64,000 nt of DNA from Methylocaldum marinum (GCF_003584645.1 NZ_AP017928.1:5717501-5781500); one strand, 5' to 3'; positions 36,266 through 45,748 are shown, numbered from the stretch's first letter. Notes: generated by a model not told the origin, from the letters alone. Numbers and translations: made by a program.

Positions 36266-37387
36266 ATGTTACAAAAGGTCGTAGTCGGTATGTCCGGCGG
36301 AGTGGATTCCTCCGTCACCGCTTTGCTGCTTCTCGAGCAGGGCTATGAGGTGATCGGTCTCTTCATGAAAAATTGGGAAGAGGATGACGATACCGGCCTT
36401 TGCACTGCGCCGCAGGATTTTGCCGACGCGCAGGCGGTTTGCGACAAACTGGGCATTCCGCTACACGCCGTCAACTTCGCGGCCGAATATTGGGATGAGG
36501 TATTCGAGGTTTTCCTGAGCGAGTATCGGGCTGGTCGCACGCCCAATCCGGATATCCTCTGCAACCAGCAGATCAAGTTCAAGGCCTTCATGGATTATGC
36601 GACGGATCTCGGTGCCGATCTGATCGCGACCGGGCATTACGCGCGGGTCGAATCCCGGGACGGCGGTTACGCACTGTTGAAGGGAATCGATCAGAAGAAG
36701 GATCAAAGCTATTTCATCTACACGCTGGGGCAGTCGCAGCTGTCGCGCGTGTTGTTCCCGATCGGGGGCATGGAAAAGCCCGAAGTTAGAAAGTATGCCG
36801 AGCAGGCGGGACTGTCCAATCATCAGAAAAAGGACAGCACCGGAATCTGCTTCATAGGCGAGCGACGCTTCAAGGAGTTCCTGCAGCGATTTTTGCCGGC
36901 GCAACCGGGTGAGATTCGAACGCCGGACGGCGGAGTCGTCGGACAGCACGACGGGCTGATGTATTACACCCTCGGACAGCGGCAGGGACTCGGCATCGGC
37001 GGCATGAAAGGCGCGTCGGAAGAGCCGTGGTACGTGTTGGCCAAGGATCTGGAGCGCAACGTTCTGGTGGTCGGCCAGGGACACGATCATCCGATGCTGT
37101 TCCATACCGAATTGGAAGCCGGAAGCTTAAGCTGGGTACGCGGCCGCGTTCCCGAAACGCCGGCCCGGTGTTCGGCTAAGGTCCGTTATCGCCAGCCGGA
37201 TCAGAGCTGCACCGTCGAAATTATCGACGAGCAGAGAGTCCGCGTCGTTTTCGATCGACCCCAGCGCGCCATCACCCCCGGGCAATCCGTAGTGTTCTAC
37301 CAGGGCGAGGAGTGTCTGGGCGGCGGGATCATCGAACATGTCCTGGATGCGGCACAGACTTCCTCATCGTTTCGGGCCGTGGCCTGA
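36266..37387 (+). CDS. mnmA: tRNA-specific 2-thiouridylase MnmA
   Basis: Makes 2-thiouridine at wobble position 34 of tRNA for Lys, Glu and Gln using sulfur relayed by the Tus proteins. The 373-residue protein has the PP-loop GMSGGVDSSVTALLLLEQG and the catalytic cysteines in NPDILCN (Cys99) and STGICFIG (Cys195), matching Cys102 and Cys199 of E. coli. hflD, which usually lies between mnmA and purB, is absent here: purB begins 34 bases after the stop. Confidence 0.96.
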   Translation: MLQKVVVGMSGGVDSSVTALLLLEQGYEVIGLFMKNWEEDDDTGLCTAPQDFADAQAVCDKLGIPLHAVNFAAEYWDEVFEVFLSEYRAGRTPNPDILCNQQIKFKAFMDYATDLGADLIATGHYARVESRDGGYALLKGIDQKKDQSYFIYTLGQSQLSRVLFPIGGMEKPEVRKYAEQAGLSNHQKKDSTGICFIGERRFKEFLQRFLPAQPGEIRTPDGGVVGQHDGLMYYTLGQRQGLGIGGMKGASEEPWYVLAKDLERNVLVVGQGHDHPMLFHTELEAGSLSWVRGRVPETPARCSAKVRYRQPDQSCTVEIIDEQRVRVVFDRPQRAITPGQSVVFYQGEECLGGGIIEHVLDAAQTSSSFRAVA

Positions 37388-37421
37388 TCTTCCCTATGTG
37401 ATTTTCAAGAAGGTTTCCTGA

Positions 37422-38783
37422 ATGACGTCTCTCACCTGCCTTTCCCCCATCGACGGGCGTTATGCCGAAAAAGTGGACGCGTTGCGCCCGCTCCTCAGCG
37501 AATACGGCCTCGTCCGTTTCCGGGTCCTGGTGGAAGTCCGGTGGCTGCAGGCTTTGGCCTCGGAGCCGGCAATAGGCGAGGTGCCGGCCCTGAGCGACCA
37601 CGCCAATGATCGCCTGGAAGCCATCTTGACCGGCTTTTCGGTGAGTGACGCGGAACGCGTGAAAGAGATCGAAAGAACGACCAATCACGACGTCAAGGCC
37701 GTGGAATATTTCCTCAAAGAAAAGATCGCCGATCACACGGAGTTGGCGGCGGTGAGCGAATTCATCCACTTCGCCTGTACCTCGGAGGATATCAACAATT
37801 TGGCGTATGCCTTGATGCTGAAGGAGGCCCGGGATAACGTTCTGCTGCCGCAGCTCGCGCAACTGGCGGCGGCGATCAAGGAAAAGGCGCGAATCTATGC
37901 CGGACAGCCGATGCTGTCGCGCACCCATGGGCAATCGGCGACGCCGACGACCATGGGTAAGGAGTTCGCCAATGTTTCCGCCCGTCTCGAAAGACAGTTC
38001 GGGCAATTGGAATCGATCGAGCTGTCGGGCAAGATCAACGGTGCCGTGGGTAATTACAATGCCCACCGGGTCGCCTATCCCGAAGTCGATTGGCCGACCT
38101 TTTGCCGAAACTTCGTTGCGTCTTTGGGATTGACGTTCAATCCTTACACCACCCAGATCGAGCCTCACGATTATCTTGCCGAGTTTTTCCATACTCTGTC
38201 GCGGTTCAACACGGTGCTGATCGATTTCAATCGCGATGTGTGGGGCTATGTTTCCCTCGGCTATTTTCGGCAGAAGACCGTCGTGGGCGAGGTGGGTTCT
38301 TCGACCATGCCGCACAAGGTCAATCCCATCGATTTCGAAAATTCGGAAGGCAATCTGGGAGTGGCTAATGCGATTTTCGGTCACCTTGCCGAAAAGCTGC
38401 CGATTTCCCGCTGGCAGCGGGATTTGACTGATTCGACCGTGCTGCGCAACATTGGGGTGGGGATCGCGCATACTTCGATCGCCGTGCAATCCACTCTCAA
38501 GGGATTAGCTAAACTAGAAATCGATCCGGGTGCCATGGAAGCGGATCTAGCCGCCAATCTGGAGGTACTGGCCGAGCCGATTCAGACGGTCATGCGCCGC
38601 TACGGCATCGAAAAACCTTACGAAAAGTTGAAAGACCTGACCCGGGGCAAGCGGATCGAGCCGGAAGCCTTGGCCGGATTCATCCTCGGCCTCGCGATTC
38701 CGGACGACGCAAAGCAGCGCCTGCTGGCACTGACGCCTCGCGAATACACGGGTTACGCGGAAAATCTGGCGAAGAACGCCTAA
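37422..38783 (+). CDS. purB: Adenylosuccinate lyase
   Basis: Cleaves SAICAR and adenylosuccinate, releasing fumarate, in purine synthesis. The 453-residue protein is of the fumarase/aspartase superfamily. Motifs are CLSPIDGRYAEKVDALRPLL at the start, RTHGQSATPTTMGKE (catalytic His) and the signature SSTMPHKVNPIDFEN (catalytic Ser in the flexible loop). The ribosome binding site is AGAAGG. Long open frames on the other strand here are shadows. Confidence 0.97.
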   Translation: MTSLTCLSPIDGRYAEKVDALRPLLSEYGLVRFRVLVEVRWLQALASEPAIGEVPALSDHANDRLEAILTGFSVSDAERVKEIERTTNHDVKAVEYFLKEKIADHTELAAVSEFIHFACTSEDINNLAYALMLKEARDNVLLPQLAQLAAAIKEKARIYAGQPMLSRTHGQSATPTTMGKEFANVSARLERQFGQLESIELSGKINGAVGNYNAHRVAYPEVDWPTFCRNFVASLGLTFNPYTTQIEPHDYLAEFFHTLSRFNTVLIDFNRDVWGYVSLGYFRQKTVVGEVGSSTMPHKVNPIDFENSEGNLGVANAIFGHLAEKLPISRWQRDLTDSTVLRNIGVGIAHTSIAVQSTLKGLAKLEIDPGAMEADLAANLEVLAEPIQTVMRRYGIEKPYEKLKDLTRGKRIEPEALAGFILGLAIPDDAKQRLLALTPREYTGYAENLAKNA

Positions 38784-38797
38784 ACGACAAACTATCG

Positions 38798-39421
38798 ATG
38801 TTTAAAAAACTATTACTGTTTTTTCTAATCGCTCTCCCGGTATTCCCGATAATGGCCGAAGAGACACCGGTCCAGCGGCTTCGGAATTTTCTTGCGAAGG
38901 CGAATACGCTGCAGGCGGAATTTTCCCAGGTCGTCATTGATGAGTTCGGCAGCCCTCGCCAGCGTAGCAGCGGCGTTTTTTATCTCCAGCGTCCCGGCAA
39001 ATTCCGCTGGGATTACAAGAAGCCCTACAGCCAGGAAATCGTTTCCAACGGCGGCAAGGTCTGGTTCTACGACGTCGATCTCGAGCAAGTGACCGCCAAG
39101 CGTCTGGACGATGCGATCGGTTCCACGCCGGCCCTGCTGCTGAGCGGCGAGGTAGCGTTGGAAACCAATTTCAAAATCGAGGATCAGGGAACCGACGAAG
39201 GCCTGTTCTGGATCAAACTGGTGCCGAAATCGGAGGACAGCGGATTCAAGTCTGTTCTAATCGGGCTGGATGGCGATACGCTCGCCGGAATGGAACTCAG
39301 CGATAATTTCGGCCAGGTCACCCGCATTTATTTCACCGGCGTGAAAACCGGGCTCAGGCTGAACCGCGAACTGTTCGAATTCCGTCCTCCGCCCGGCGTC
39401 GACGTGTTCGAGGAAAAATAA
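38798..39421 (+). CDS. lolA: Outer-membrane lipoprotein carrier LolA
   Basis: Periplasmic chaperone that receives lipoproteins from LolCDE and passes them to LolB. 207 residues with a signal peptide (MFKKLLLFFLIALPVFPIMA, cleavage near AEE) and the beta-barrel lid domain. Typical segments are LQAEFSQVVIDEFGSPRQRS, RPGKFRWDYKKPYSQEIVSN and GKVWFYDVDLEQVT. The following gene is rarA, the conserved lolA-rarA pair. Confidence 0.94.
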   Translation: MFKKLLLFFLIALPVFPIMAEETPVQRLRNFLAKANTLQAEFSQVVIDEFGSPRQRSSGVFYLQRPGKFRWDYKKPYSQEIVSNGGKVWFYDVDLEQVTAKRLDDAIGSTPALLLSGEVALETNFKIEDQGTDEGLFWIKLVPKSEDSGFKSVLIGLDGDTLAGMELSDNFGQVTRIYFTGVKTGLRLNRELFEFRPPPGVDVFEEK

Positions 39422-39425
39422 ACAC

Positions 39426-40739
39426 GTGAGTACGGACTTTCAGAGACCCCTGGCCGATCGGATGCGGCCGCGCTGCCTGGACGAGTACGTCGGCCAACGG
39501 CACCTGATCTCGCCCGGCAGGCCGCTCTACGAAGCCATCAAGGCCGGCAAGCTGCACTCGATGATTTTCTGGGGACCGCCGGGCACCGGCAAGACGACAT
39601 TGGCGCGGATCGTGGCGCGCCACGCCGACGCCGAGTTCCTGCCGATTTCGGCGGTACTGGCGGGCGTCAAGGAAATCCGGGAGGCCGTTGCGGAGGCAAA
39701 GCGGCTTTTGACCCAGCGCAATCGGCGCACCATCTTGTTCGTGGACGAGGTGCACCGCTTTAACAGATCCCAGCAAGATGCCTTTTTGCCGCATGTCGAA
39801 GACGGCACGATCTATTTCATCGGCGCCACCACCGAAAATCCTTCTTTCGAGCTGAACAACGCCTTGCTTTCGCGGGCGCGGGTCTATCTGTTGAAGTCCT
39901 TATCGGAAGACGATTTGCTCGAGCTTATCGAGCAGGCTTTGCGGGACACCGAGCGCGGCGCCGGCCGTCCGGAGCTCGGATTTGCCGACGAGCTGCGCCG
40001 CTGGTACGCCAAGGCGGCCGATGGCGATGCCAGAAAACTCCTGGGCTTGCTGGAGATTACCCTGGATCTGCTGGAATCCGGGCAAGATCAGGTTACCTCG
40101 GAGATCGCGCGGGAAGTGCTCGCCGGCGGAGGAAGCCGGCGATTCGACAAGCAGGGCGAGGATTTTTACAACCAAATTTCGGCGTTGCACAAGTCGGTGC
40201 GGGGAAGTGCTCCGGATCCGGCTTTGTACTGGCTGTGCCGCATGCTGGACGGCGGTTGCGATCCCCTGTATCTCGCGCGCCGCATCGTCCGTATCGCCAG
40301 CGAGGATATCGGCAACGCGGATCCCCGCGCGCTGGATCTGGCGCTGAGCGCCTGGGAGGCGCAGGAGCGGCTAGGCAGCCCGGAAGGCGAATTGGCCCTG
40401 GCGCAAGCGGTTCTGTATCTCGCTTGTGCCCCCAAGAGCAATGCGGTATACACCGCCTATAATATGGCTCGTGCCGATGCGGCTGGAACCGGTAGCCTGG
40501 AAGTGCCGACTCATCTTCGCAATGCCCCGACGCGCTTGATGAAAGAACTTGATTACGGAAAGCATTACCGCTACGCCCACGACGAGCCCGATGCTTATGC
40601 GGCGGGCGAGAATTATTTTCCTGACGGTTTTCGGCCGCGGACGTACTATAAGCCGGTTCCACGAGGGCTGGAAATCAAGATCGCGGAAAAACTGGAGCGG
40701 TTGAAGACTTTGGATAAGGCGGCTCTGGACAAGACATAG
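39426..40739 (+). CDS. rarA: Replication-associated recombination protein A (MgsA/RarA AAA+ ATPase)
   Basis: AAA+ clamp-loader-like ATPase that acts at stalled or gapped replication forks and interacts with SSB. 437 residues with GTG start. Walker A is GPPGTGKTTLARI, Walker B is ILFVDEVHRFN, and the sensor TTENPSFELNNALLSR is intact. The C-terminal tetramerisation region includes GGCDPLYLARRIVRIASEDI and PKSNAVYTAYNMA. It begins 4 bases after lolA, so the two genes are co-transcribed. Confidence 0.96.
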   Translation: MSTDFQRPLADRMRPRCLDEYVGQRHLISPGRPLYEAIKAGKLHSMIFWGPPGTGKTTLARIVARHADAEFLPISAVLAGVKEIREAVAEAKRLLTQRNRRTILFVDEVHRFNRSQQDAFLPHVEDGTIYFIGATTENPSFELNNALLSRARVYLLKSLSEDDLLELIEQALRDTERGAGRPELGFADELRRWYAKAADGDARKLLGLLEITLDLLESGQDQVTSEIAREVLAGGGSRRFDKQGEDFYNQISALHKSVRGSAPDPALYWLCRMLDGGCDPLYLARRIVRIASEDIGNADPRALDLALSAWEAQERLGSPEGELALAQAVLYLACAPKSNAVYTAYNMARADAAGTGSLEVPTHLRNAPTRLMKELDYGKHYRYAHDEPDAYAAGENYFPDGFRPRTYYKPVPRGLEIKIAEKLERLKTLDKAALDKT

Positions 40740-40758
40740 TTACTACTGGACGAGTTTT

Positions 40759-41394
40759 ATGATCGATCACCAAGCGGACCATGAAGAGGGGACGGAACCG
40801 GTGAGTGGCAAGGACACGGAAAAAGAACGCAGACGTTATTTCCGGATAGAAGACGAGATTATTCTTTTTTTCAGGGAAATTGCACCCGATGACATCCCCG
40901 ACAATCGAAGTCCGCGCGATTTTCCCCTGGACTCTTTCGCTCTGTCCGCCAGCCTGGATCTACTCACCCAAGAATCCCGCAAGCTGCTGCGGAAAATCGA
41001 AAGAGATTCTCCGGAAGTCGGCGATTTTTTGAAGGTGCTGGAGCGCAAAATCGATCTCGTCGCTCGATCTTTCCTAAGCTACGAAGCCAATCTGGCGGAG
41101 CAGTCCACTCAACGTGTCAGCCTCAGTGCTTCCGGTTTGTCCTTCGAGGTAGAAAAGCCATACGCTCCCGGCAAAGTGCTGGAGATCAAGATGGTCCTGC
41201 ATCCCGATCTGGTCGGGTTGATTGCGTACGGCCGTATCGTCTATTGCAAGAAGAACCCGCCGGATTCCGATTTGCCCTACCAAATTTCGGTCGATTTCGT
41301 GGGTTTGCGCGACAGCGATCGGGAATTGCTGATTCGCCATGTGGTCCGGCGCCAGCTGCAACAGCTCAGAAACAGAAAACGGCCATCGGAATAA
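40759..41394 (+). CDS. PilZ-domain protein (putative cyclic di-GMP effector)
   Basis: A 211-residue cytoplasmic protein. The N-terminal part has ERRRYFRIEDEI, a possible RxxxR-like cyclic di-GMP contact. The C-terminal half (about 110-195) has the PilZ-type SLSASGLSFEVEKPYAPGK, where canonical proteins carry D/NxSxxG; the S-x-S-x-x-G reading here is imperfect. Between them lies a helical stretch. Ligand binding is therefore uncertain. It lies 19 bases after rarA and 24 bases before birA. Confidence 0.75.
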   Translation: MIDHQADHEEGTEPVSGKDTEKERRRYFRIEDEIILFFREIAPDDIPDNRSPRDFPLDSFALSASLDLLTQESRKLLRKIERDSPEVGDFLKVLERKIDLVARSFLSYEANLAEQSTQRVSLSASGLSFEVEKPYAPGKVLEIKMVLHPDLVGLIAYGRIVYCKKNPPDSDLPYQISVDFVGLRDSDRELLIRHVVRRQLQQLRNRKRPSE

Positions 41395-41418
41395 GCGTTT
41401 CCGCTCACCGGCTTATTC

Positions 41419-42408
41419 ATGCAGTACGATGCGCTGACCAGGACCCTCCTTCAATTGCTGTCCGATAACGGCTTTCACTCGGGAGCGGAGCTGGCGAGGC
41501 GGCTCGGCGTCAGCAGAACGGTGATATGGAAGACGGTTCGTGCCCTGCAACAGCGAGGGATTGAAATTGCCGCCTTGTCGGGGAAAGGCTATCGCGTTAC
41601 GCAGCCCGTCGAATTGCTCGATGAAACCGCAATCCAGTCCTCATTGAGTTCGGAAGCCGCTCGACTCATCGGGGCACTGCACATTTACGACGAACTGGAT
41701 TCGACCAATACCCGCTTGATGCGTCTTGCTGCCGAGGGGGCACCCTCCGGCGCTATCTGCCTGGCGGAAACGCAGACCGCCGGCAAGGGACGTACCGGCC
41801 GATCCTGGCTTTCGCCCCTGGGCGCGAATGTTTATCTCTCGGTCTTGTGGCGTTTCGACGACCACTCCCTTGTAGCCGGTCTCAGCCTGGCGGTCGGAGT
41901 CGCTGCGATTCGTGCCCTAGATCGGGTCGGCGTCGGCGGGGTGGGACTCAAGTGGCCGAACGATCTATTGTGGGAAGATCTCAAGCTGGGTGGGATATTG
42001 CTGGAAGTGAGCGGGGAGGCTCATGGCGGATGCGCCGTCATCGTGGGCTTGGGTGTCAACCGATATATCCCCCCTGCCGTCGGGAGCGGGATAGATCAGG
42101 CATGGGTCGATCTCGCGACCGTGGCGGGAGCATCCGCCCCTTCGCGGAACCGCCTGGTTGCTTCGATATTGAGCGAGCTTTTGCCTTTGCTGAACGATTA
42201 TCGGCGCACCGGGCTCGAGCCCTATCTTCCGGAGTGGCGCCGCCGGCATCGTTTGACGGGGCGCGCCGTGGTGGTCCACCAAGGTGATCGGGAAACCGTG
42301 GGCACGGTCACGGATGTTACGGCCGAGGGATTGCTGGTCTTGACGTGCAAGGACGGCAAGCGCCGCGAGTTCGCGTCGGGCGACGTGCGGCTCCGGATTG
42401 CCCGCTGA
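41419..42408 (+). CDS. birA: Biotin--protein ligase / biotin operon repressor BirA
   Basis: Bifunctional protein that biotinylates the acetyl-CoA carboxylase carrier and represses biotin genes. The 329-residue protein has an N-terminal winged helix (GAELARRLGVSRTVIWKTV) and a central ligase domain with GKGRTGRSWLSP (biotinyl-AMP loop) and LKWPNDLLWEDLKLGGI. A C-terminal SH3-like domain follows (GRAVVVHQGDRETV). The presence of the winged helix makes it the regulatory class II type. birA-coaX is a conserved pair. Confidence 0.95.
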   Translation: MQYDALTRTLLQLLSDNGFHSGAELARRLGVSRTVIWKTVRALQQRGIEIAALSGKGYRVTQPVELLDETAIQSSLSSEAARLIGALHIYDELDSTNTRLMRLAAEGAPSGAICLAETQTAGKGRTGRSWLSPLGANVYLSVLWRFDDHSLVAGLSLAVGVAAIRALDRVGVGGVGLKWPNDLLWEDLKLGGILLEVSGEAHGGCAVIVGLGVNRYIPPAVGSGIDQAWVDLATVAGASAPSRNRLVASILSELLPLLNDYRRTGLEPYLPEWRRRHRLTGRAVVVHQGDRETVGTVTDVTAEGLLVLTCKDGKRREFASGDVRLRIAR

Positions 42409-42412
42409 GGAC

Positions 42413-43165
42413 ATGAGCGCGATCCTGCTTCTCGTCGATATCGGCAACAGCCGTGTGAAATGGGGAATCGCACAGGAAAACCGTATCGTTTCGGGCCAAT
42501 CGTTTGCTTCGGCCAGTGAATCGCTCGGAGATTCACTGGATGTTCATTGGCTGTCTCTTCCGGTTCCGCATCGTATCTTTGCCTGTAACGTGGCCGGCAA
42601 CGAGGCGGAGCGTACCATTACGGACTGGATCCGGGGACACTGGAGAATTTCCTCCAACTTCGTGAGACCGGCGGATCGAGGCTATGGTGTAGTGAACGGT
42701 TACGAAAGGCCGGAAAAACTCGGCGTCGATCGCTGGGTGAGTCTGATCGCATCACGGGAATTCGCGAATCGATCAATATGCGTCGCCGACTGCGGCACGG
42801 CATTGACGTTCGACGTACTCGACGCAGACGGCCGGCATCTCGGGGGGCTCATCGCACCCGGTTTGGCTCTGATGAAACGGGCGCTGGTACAGGAAACGAA
42901 GGGTATCGGGAATGTCGGCCACGATCGTTCCGATTTTCTGGGACGCAGCACCTCTGCAGCCGTGCAGGGCGGCATCTTGACGGCTTGTGCGGGATTAATC
43001 GAGAAGTCTCTAGAAAGAGCGGCGAAAAAATTGGGACATGCACCGGACTTGCTGCTTACCGGCGGCGACGCGGAAGTGATCGCCGGCGTGCTCGATAAGC
43101 CGTGCAGAGTGGTTCCGGATCTGATTTTGCGAGGATTGCTGCGCATCGCGAGTAGCGTTTCATGA
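42413..43165 (+). CDS. coaX: Type III pantothenate kinase
   Basis: Phosphorylates pantothenate in the first committed step of coenzyme A synthesis. The ATG at 42413 (GAGG just upstream) gives 250 residues starting MSAILLLVDIGNSRVKWGI. The type III motifs are DIGNSRVKWG (phosphate-binding), VADCGTALTFDVLD (Asp metal ligand) and GGLIAPGLALMKRAL. A TTG start 15 bases upstream overlaps birA and is less likely. It overlaps the next gene by ATGA. Confidence 0.94.
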   Translation: MSAILLLVDIGNSRVKWGIAQENRIVSGQSFASASESLGDSLDVHWLSLPVPHRIFACNVAGNEAERTITDWIRGHWRISSNFVRPADRGYGVVNGYERPEKLGVDRWVSLIASREFANRSICVADCGTALTFDVLDADGRHLGGLIAPGLALMKRALVQETKGIGNVGHDRSDFLGRSTSAAVQGGILTACAGLIEKSLERAAKKLGHAPDLLLTGGDAEVIAGVLDKPCRVVPDLILRGLLRIASSVS

Positions 43166-43947
43166 AGTATGCTTTTTTTAGCCTGATTCTGGTGAACGTC
43201 GTCTTCTTTCTTTGGGAAAGCAACATCCTCGGACGGGGCAGCGTTTCCTCCCAGTCCTATAAGGAATTGCGGCTTCCTCGTGCCTTGGACCCCATTACGC
43301 TGCTCAGCGAGCGGTCCGGGTCGTCCGAAAAGCCTGCCGGCATGGTTTTGGCCAGCGTCTCCGGAAGCCAGGTCAAGCCTGAAAAAATCAAGGAGACGAC
43401 CCCGATTATCGAATCGGCGTCGGTGCAGGAAAAAGGGGACGTGGCCGAAATACCGCTCTCGTCGAAAGGCGGCGCGCAATCGAGCTGTTTCCAGTGGGGT
43501 CCGGTTACCGAGGAGTCGCAGGCGCGCGAGGTTTTGAACCTGGTCAAAGCGGAGTCGGATCAGGCTGCCGTGGTCAGGAAACCTTCCGATCTGACCGACG
43601 GCTGGTGGGTGCTGTTTCCCAAGGCTCATGATATGGAAGCAGCGCGAGCGAACCGGAACATGTTGCTGGAAAAAGGGGTGACCGATCTGTGGCTGTTCGA
43701 CAAAGGGACACTACAAGGCGCGATATCGCTCGGTCTTTTTAAAGGTTTAAACCGAGCGGAGCTGGCTCAGCAAAGATTCACGGAAAAGGGCATCATTACC
43801 GAGGTAGTGCCGCGCCAGGTACGGGGCGACGCCTATTGGGTACGGATTCCCTGGAGTCGCCCGGCATCGGAATTGAATGAAGTGCTGAAATCTACGGATT
43901 CGAAGCAAGCGGCAGGGTCGTCCCCGTCACTCGTTCCCTGCGATTGA
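43162..43947 (+). CDS. SPOR-domain membrane protein
   Basis: A 261-residue protein with an N-terminal membrane anchor (MKYAFFSLILVNVVFFLW) and a variable linker (about 25-105). A C-terminal SPOR-like domain follows, with CFQWGPVTEESQAREVL and then GAISLGLFKGLNRAELAQQR; these recall septal peptidoglycan-binding SPOR proteins. It starts by ATGA overlap with coaX, the usual coaX-SPOR order in many gammaproteobacteria. In Pseudomonas the next genes are tRNA and tuf, but here the region runs into IS debris, so there is a rearrangement immediately downstream. Confidence 0.82.
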   Translation: MKYAFFSLILVNVVFFLWESNILGRGSVSSQSYKELRLPRALDPITLLSERSGSSEKPAGMVLASVSGSQVKPEKIKETTPIIESASVQEKGDVAEIPLSSKGGAQSSCFQWGPVTEESQAREVLNLVKAESDQAAVVRKPSDLTDGWWVLFPKAHDMEAARANRNMLLEKGVTDLWLFDKGTLQGAISLGLFKGLNRAELAQQRFTEKGIITEVVPRQVRGDAYWVRIPWSRPASELNEVLKSTDSKQAAGSSPSLVPCD

Positions 43948-44148
43948 TTGGCCACCGATATGGGCAAACCGGTCTATGGCCGGCCACTTCGACCGGCGCT
44001 TCGGGGTGCCGTATACCCGGATCCTGTTCTTACCGGCTCGCGTGAAAAGATCATAATGCGGCAGGGCGACCCTGACTCTCCGCAAGATCCGAAGTACTCG
44101 AACGGCCCCTTACCCAATTTTGCTTGTAGGGTCCAAGCCACCAAACCC

Positions 44149-45126
44149 CTTCAATGCGAATTAAGTGCTCTGCGGCAAACCGTTCAACGGGAACATGATG
44201 CGGTGAGTCGGCCGAAAACGTGGACGAGGAGGCCTCGGTAGGAGTGGACCTTGCCAGCGACTTCGATCCAGGTTTTCTCTTGAACCCAATGAAACAGCGC
44301 CTCGATTGGATGGCGAATCCGCGACGCGGCTGCCGAGAACGGCCGGTCAGCCGCATCGAGGTGCGTCTGTCCTGGGGCTTTTCGGGCCGGTGTGTAGGCG
44401 GTGAACGGGAGCGAGGATTGGCGCGAGAGATAGGCATAGGCCTTATCGGCAAAGAGGTTCTGGTAGGCGAGTACGGGGGCGACTTGTTCGAGCACCGGAC
44501 CATCATTAAGACTGACTAGGAGTGATCCCGATATAGCGGAACAACGGCAAGGTTGCGGGGCGGTAGTCGCCGATCGCATGGATTTTCACGCCGTGGTCAT
44601 AGTGTTTCTGGATGGGGCAATACCCGCTATTCGCCGCTTGGGGGGGCGGCCTTGGCGGTGAAGCGCCGGCTCTATTGGGCCAATTCCATCGGGAGGGAAT
44701 CGGCGACACCGGTGGCGGTGGCCGGTTTGCCGGCTGGACTCCAGCGTTCCAACAGTGCGGGAAACACGTCCGCCAATCGATTCAGGCGCTGCACGAAGCC
44801 GCCATAGCTGGGCAGATGAGGTAACCAGTCGCGCCAATAACGGTCGGCCTGAGAGTAGAGAGCCTTGATCTCCTGCTGTGTATTCAGGATGCCGAACGAT
44901 AGAGCATAATGAAACCTTCGTCTATAAAGTGGAGATCGGCATAGGGCGTAAAGCGTTGGACATGGACCCAGATCTCCCGGCGGTAAAGTTCGCACACGGT
45001 CAGGTAGAGGGTGATGCGTTGTGATTGCCAGTCCATGGTCGTCCCTCCGAGGGGTGTTGCGGAATACGCGTCAAGAGATGCCGTTGGACTGGCTCTCGCT
45101 CAGTTGGCTCTTAATTCGCATTCAAG
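44149..45126 (-). mobile_element. Degenerate IS982-like insertion sequence
   Basis: The ends carry a 13-bp perfect inverted repeat AATGCGAATTAAG (44153-44165) and its complement (45110-45122), extended to about 17 bp with one mismatch (CTTxAATG...). Inside lies a transposase read on the minus strand and broken by frameshifts. On its right side an IS630-like transposase N-terminus is interrupted, so this copy landed inside it. No clear target duplication is seen. Confidence 0.65.
44184..45036 (-). pseudogene. IS982-family-like transposase pseudogene
   Basis: The ATG at 45036 begins MDWQSQRITLYLTVCELY and then WVHVQRFTPYADL, typical of IS982-like transposases, but the frame stops soon after. 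The continuation sits in another frame (44672-44995, with FVQRLNRLADVFPALLERW). A third frame has GYCPIQKHYDHGVKIHAIG, and the C-terminal part (44184-44579) reads VLEQVAPVLAYQNLFADKAY and HPIEALFHWVQEKTWIEVAG. At least three frames are needed for one protein, so it is inactive. Confidence 0.75.
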
Positions 45127-45237
45127 CACGTGAACGGTGTTCGGGCTGACCCGGAACAGCGCGGCCGTCTCGCGCACGCTGTGCGTCAGGGCGTAGCTGA
45201 ACATTCGAGTTCTCAGATCGAGTGAGTAAGCTTTCAT
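45100..45237 (-). pseudogene. IS630-like transposase N-terminal fragment
   Basis: A 45-codon frame reads MKAYSLDLRTRMFSYALTHS then VRETAALFRVSPNTV, the helix-turn-helix start of IS630-type transposases. It then runs into the IS982-like end (ECELRAN) and stops. Only the first ~38 residues belong to the original gene; the rest of the transposase is not found on the other side of the IS. Confidence 0.6.
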
Positions 45238-45281
45238 TGCATGACTCCAAGGCGATGTTCACCCTTCGACCGCCAGTAATC

Positions 45282-45325
45282 GCAAAATTGTGATTTTGCT
45301 GTAATAATTAGGCAAACACGCCTAA
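45282..45325. repeat. Two adjacent short hairpins between IS remnants
   Basis: GCAAAAT-TGTG-ATTTTGC (45282-45299) and TTAGGC-AAACAC-GCCTAA (45308-45325) are two perfect small palindromes in the 130-base gap between the IS630-like fragment and the IS66 left end. They may be remnants of IS termini or a terminator-like structure. Confidence 0.4.
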
Positions 45326-45445
45326 CGGAACGGATTCCAAGCGCCGGGGAAACGGCGGCTACGATGGTAAGCGTCCGGCTGTCCGCATAATTCCCACCGA
45401 TTAGCGCCTGAGTCACAGTATCGCCATATTCCCGAAGAGGAGGAG

Positions 45446-45748
45446 ATGGCGATGACGAAACAAGAACGAGAGATGCATTGGCGGGTCCTGCTGGAGCAAC
45501 AGGCAGGGAGTGGGTTGTCGGTGCGCGCTTGGTGTGCGCGCGAGGCGGTCAGCTATGCGGCGTTCATCTACTGGCGTCGACGCGTAGCGCAGCCAGCGGT
45601 GGTGGCGCCACTGACGTTGATGCGGGTAGATGGCGGTGAGACAGCAGTCGGTGGTCTGTGGTTGTCGGTGGGCGGGGTTCGCATCGAGGTGAAACCGGGG
45701 TTCGATGCCGGGTTGTTGAAGCAGGTGGTGGCCGCATTGGTCTCGTGA
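45446..45748 (+). CDS. tnpA: IS66 family accessory protein TnpA
   Basis: First frame of IS66 elements, a 100-residue protein of the ISPsy5-type Orf1 family with an HTH-like region. MAMTKQEREMHWRVLLEQQA and SGLSVRAWCAREAVSYAAF are diagnostic. The stop overlaps the tnpB start (TGATG), so tnpB is translationally coupled. It is required in cis for transposition with TnpB and TnpC in characterised members. Confidence 0.9.
   Translation: MAMTKQEREMHWRVLLEQQAGSGLSVRAWCAREAVSYAAFIYWRRRVAQPAVVAPLTLMRVDGGETAVGGLWLSVGGVRIEVKPGFDAGLLKQVVAALVS

Noticed and set aside
37329..38489. A long minus-strand frame opposite purB
   Set aside because: The purB frame has complete family motifs; the opposite frame has unusual composition and no ribosome binding site.
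43948..44148. Possible tRNA genes after the SPOR gene, as in related bacteria
   Set aside because: I found no cloverleaf with proper acceptor and anticodon stems in this stretch.
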